Of a stretch of 64,000 bases of DNA, positions 62,141 through 64,000 are shown piece by piece. The stretch covers positions 220,487-284,486 of the forward strand of contig NZ_JHVN01000002.1 of NCBI RefSeq assembly GCF_000620165.1. The letters run 5' to 3'. The stretch comes from Anoxybacillus tepidamans PS2 (GTDB lineage: Bacteria > Bacillota > Bacilli > Bacillales > Anoxybacillaceae). A program made the translations under genes and the position numbers. Numbering within the stretch: position 1 is the stretch's first letter; every line of letters begins with the position of its first letter. The notes beneath the pieces are model-generated. The model saw nothing but the letters and a program-made list of their open reading frames with translations, did not search any database and was not told the DNA's origin.

Positions 62141-62377
62141 ATGAAAAAGACGAAAATGATACTTTTTCTTTTTACATTCATTTTTAGTTTTATAGCTATA
62201 TCTGCCAATGCTCATGCGGCTACTCCGACGCTCGGGTATCGTTGGTCTTCCTCTTCGATTACCTATTATAACGACGGTACTAATTCTTTTTATTCTGGCA
62301 TATGGAATACCGCTTCTATATGTCGTATGCTTTATAAAACATCAATACTTAGTTTATCTCAAGCCCGAAAAATATAG
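62141..62377 (+). pseudogene. Truncated secreted protein, possibly a matrixin-like protease
   Basis: 78 codons behind AAAAGGGGGAGAAG. A clear signal peptide (LFLFTFIFSFIAISANAHA) is followed by ATPTLGYRWSSSSITYYNDGT and FYSGIWNTA, the kind of start seen in small secreted matrixin-type metalloproteases. After about residue 60 the sequence no longer fits and the zinc motif is absent. The gene seems cut by a deletion that joined it to the fragment at 62331-62471. The protease suggestion is weak. Confidence 0.5.
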
Positions 62378-62471
62378 ACAAATGATTCACGAGGTCTTAT
62401 ATGATCTTACTGGTTTGGATTATCAAGTAGAATTCGAATATATTCTTCGTGAACTAAATTCAGAGAAGTAG
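62331..62471 (+). pseudogene. C-terminal fragment of an unrelated protein
   Basis: A frame different from the signal-peptide gene reads HQYLVYLKPEKYRQMIHEVL and YDLTGLDYQVEFEYILRELNSEK before a stop at 62469-62471. It looks like the helical end of a cytoplasmic protein, but I cannot name it. It has no start of its own, so a deletion joined it to the truncated gene upstream. A GAGGTA/TACCTC hairpin (62471-62486) follows. Confidence 0.5.
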
Positions 62472-62493
62472 AGGTATGTGTACCTCTACAGAC

Positions 62494-62515
62494 TGTTGAA
62501 AAACGATTTTGTCAA
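62494..62515 (+). repeat. Left inverted repeat of the IS
   Basis: TGTTGAAAAACGATTTTGTCAA. Matches the right end (63975-63996, read inward) in its first ten and last six bases. Confidence 0.8.
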
Positions 62516-62531
62516 CGACAAAATCGTTTTT
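62499..62531. terminator. Perfect hairpin at the left IS end
   Basis: AAAAACGATTTTGTC at 62499-62513 pairs perfectly with GACAAAATCGTTTTT at 62517-62531 around AAC. With flanking T bases it should act as a terminator that shields the transposase gene from outside transcription. It overlaps the left inverted repeat. Confidence 0.85.
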
Positions 62532-62580
62532 CTTTTGTTAAAATTTTAGGGAAAAGCAATGAAGAAGGGGATGAAGAACT

Positions 62581-63930
62581 ATGTATTTTTCTTTTTCAAA
62601 ATTCGAACTGAAAAAGAACAGACAAGCTTATGAAAACATGTACGACAAAAATCATTTAGTCGTTCAGATTGACAAAACGATGAATTGGAACTACGTGTAT
62701 TCGTTACTAAAACCGTTGTATTCAGAAGACAAAGGTCGTCCATCGCTTGACCCATTGATGCTTGTTAAAATTTTAATCATTCAGTATATCGAAGGATTTC
62801 GTTCTGTTCGTTTCACCTGTAAACAAATTGAACAGCACATCACGTATCGATGGTTTTTAGGCCTTTCTAAGGACGATTCGGTCCCCTGTCACTCCAGTGT
62901 ATCGAAGTTCCTTCGTCATCGTGTTGATCCAAAGGTATGGGAAGCCTTATTCGAGTGTGTCCTGTTACAGATTCAAAAAGAAGGATTTTTATCTCCAGAA
63001 ACGTGGGCTGCGGATGAAACCGAGCTAAAAGCGAATGCGAATAAGCGAAAACGCGTCAAGGTGATGGAGAAGGAAGACGAGGACGTGCTACAGCTACTGA
63101 ATCAAAAGCGCTTACAACATGGGAAAAAACCCCTTTCTCCCAAGCCGCCAAAAGAGGAGGGGAAAGAAGTCCTTTTCAGTACTACCGATCCAGATGCAGG
63201 ACTATCTGTCAAGCATGATCCTCGTGGTCGGTTTGCTTTTCATGATCATCGCATCGTCGAAACCCTGCACCATTTTATTTTAGATGCCTATGTTACGTCA
63301 GCGAATGTGCCGGGGCATCGCGTGCTGTTGGAACGAATCGAGCGGGTGAAACAACGAATCGGCTATGTGCCGGAAGAAATCGTGCTAGATGCCGGCTACT
63401 ATAACGCACGGCTTGGACGGGGGCTCGAAAAGAAAGGGATCGGAGCGTATATTTCTTATCTTCGCTTTCATCGAAAAGAACATCCGAAATGCCGTTCCAG
63501 TCACTTCCGTGGAGTGAAAGAAGATGTCTATGTTGGCCCTTGTGGTGTGGAGTTTACCTATTCGACGTCCACTCGCGCCGGATACCATGAATACAAACCT
63601 GTCGTGAAAGGCAGTTGTACAGGATGTCCTGCCGCGAAAGGAAAAGGAGATCGAGTACTCCGGATCTCGGTTCATCAAGAGGTCTACGAACAAATGAGAA
63701 AACGGCGGCTATCAGAAAGAGGACAAATCCTTCGATTGGTTCGTCCCGCTACTATTGAACGAAGTTTTGCAGAAAGTAAAGAACTCCACGGGCTTCGTTT
63801 TGCACGATACCGCGGAGTTCCATACGTACAGATTCAGGTCTGGATCACCGCCATGATCCAAAACCTAAAAAAGTGGATCAAATTACGATCCCTTCAATCA
63901 CAAGGTATAGACTTAAGTTATCATAAGTAA
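62581..63930 (+). CDS. IS1182-family transposase (DDE type)
   Basis: 449 codons; GAAGGGGATGAAG upstream. The N-terminal region (VYSLLKPLYSEDKGRPSLDPLMLVKILIIQYIEGFRSVR) is the DUF772-type transposase domain. Catalytic acidic residues are likely in TWAADETELKANANK (first Asp), VLDAGYYNARLG (second Asp) and RSFAESKELHGLRFARYRG (final Glu). No frameshift or early stop, so the enzyme may be active. Ends about 45 bp before the right inverted repeat. Confidence 0.93.
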   Translation: MYFSFSKFELKKNRQAYENMYDKNHLVVQIDKTMNWNYVYSLLKPLYSEDKGRPSLDPLMLVKILIIQYIEGFRSVRFTCKQIEQHITYRWFLGLSKDDSVPCHSSVSKFLRHRVDPKVWEALFECVLLQIQKEGFLSPETWAADETELKANANKRKRVKVMEKEDEDVLQLLNQKRLQHGKKPLSPKPPKEEGKEVLFSTTDPDAGLSVKHDPRGRFAFHDHRIVETLHHFILDAYVTSANVPGHRVLLERIERVKQRIGYVPEEIVLDAGYYNARLGRGLEKKGIGAYISYLRFHRKEHPKCRSSHFRGVKEDVYVGPCGVEFTYSTSTRAGYHEYKPVVKGSCTGCPAAKGKGDRVLRISVHQEVYEQMRKRRLSERGQILRLVRPATIERSFAESKELHGLRFARYRGVPYVQIQVWITAMIQNLKKWIKLRSLQSQGIDLSYHK

Positions 63931-63974
63931 GGCAAAAAGAAAAGAAAAAACTCACGTCTTCCGTGAACTTTTTC

Positions 63975-63996
63975 TTGACATCATACTTTTTCAACA
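63975..63996 (-). repeat. Right inverted repeat of the IS
   Basis: On the minus strand TGTTGAAAAAGTATGATGTCAA, matching the left end in 10 + 6 positions. Only four bases of the window remain beyond it. Confidence 0.78.
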
Positions 63997-64000
63997 CTTT

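Larger units (their letters stand above)
62494..63996 (+). mobile_element. IS1182-type insertion sequence
   Basis: About 1.5 kb. Terminal inverted repeats: TGTTGAAAAA then six bases then TGTCAA at 62494-62515, and the same pattern read inward from the right end at 63975-63996. The two ends share 10 + 6 bases at identical spacing. The element carries one transposase gene, intact over its full length. True ends may lie a few bases further out, and the right flank is cut by the window end, so a target duplication cannot be checked. Confidence 0.85.

Noticed and set aside
62499..62531. Perfect hairpin taken as terminator of the truncated secreted-protein gene
   Set aside because: It overlaps the IS left inverted repeat, so it belongs to the mobile element.

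Overview
The window looks like chromosomal DNA of a thermophilic, spore-forming Bacillaceae close to Geobacillus, Parageobacillus or Anoxybacillus. This is inferred from gene content and order: a methionine-salvage island next to ogt and kinE as in Bacillus subtilis, an alpha/beta-type small acid-soluble spore protein, a liaIHFSR cell-envelope stress operon, an ansR-ansA-aspA block, and the N-succinylamino-acid racemase cluster known from Geobacillus kaustophilus. I see no rRNA, tRNA, CRISPR array or prophage.

Layout. 0-2.4 kb: a decayed SnoaL-like gene, a membrane protein of unknown function, a PduL-type phosphotransacylase and a MarR regulator. 2.5-14.1 kb: methionine salvage. mtnW-X-B-D and mtnK-A each sit behind a SAM-I riboswitch; mtnE and mtnU lie divergently between them. 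The mtnK-A operon runs on through overlapping genes into a ribose-type ABC importer, so the island probably imports methylthioribose as well as recycling it. 14.2-22.8 kb: CheX-like protein, ogt, kinE, a B12-binding radical SAM protein, a cluster of three tiny genes, a zinc alcohol dehydrogenase with an MFS transporter. 23-29.6 kb: an oligosaccharide module (glycogen-debranching-type glucosidase, ABC importer, LacI repressor) with four LacI-type operators. 29.8-36.3 kb: chemoreceptor, spore protein, ferritin, amino-acid permease, and a DUF485/acetate-type symporter pair preceded by a candidate leader peptide. 36.3-40.7 kb: the D-to-L amino-acid conversion cluster (racemase, N-acyltransferase, M20 hydrolase) and a two-part ThrE exporter. 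41-45.6 kb: DUF1259 protein, second chemoreceptor, HD-GYP protein. 45.9-49.5 kb: liaIHFSR. 49.7-51.7 kb: aldo/keto reductase remnant, MFS pump and divergent HxlR regulator. 51.8-56.2 kb: ansA-aspA-malic enzyme with divergent ansR, a route from asparagine through aspartate, fumarate and, via fumarase elsewhere, malate to pyruvate.

56.4-58.4 kb is the most accessory-like part: a WXG-type polymorphic toxin with an RNase A-like C-terminal domain, its presumed immunity gene, a coupled 49-codon leader gene, and downstream fragments of at least one older toxin copy and another coding remnant, separated by near-identical terminators. 58.8-61.7 kb holds small membrane proteins and an acetyltransferase. 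62.1-64 kb holds a truncated secreted-protein gene and an IS1182-type insertion sequence whose two inverted repeats are both visible before the window ends.

Decayed genes (SnoaL-like, histidine kinase, aldo/keto reductase, toxin, secreted protein) were found by translating gaps by eye. Family calls are from motif recognition, not database searches.
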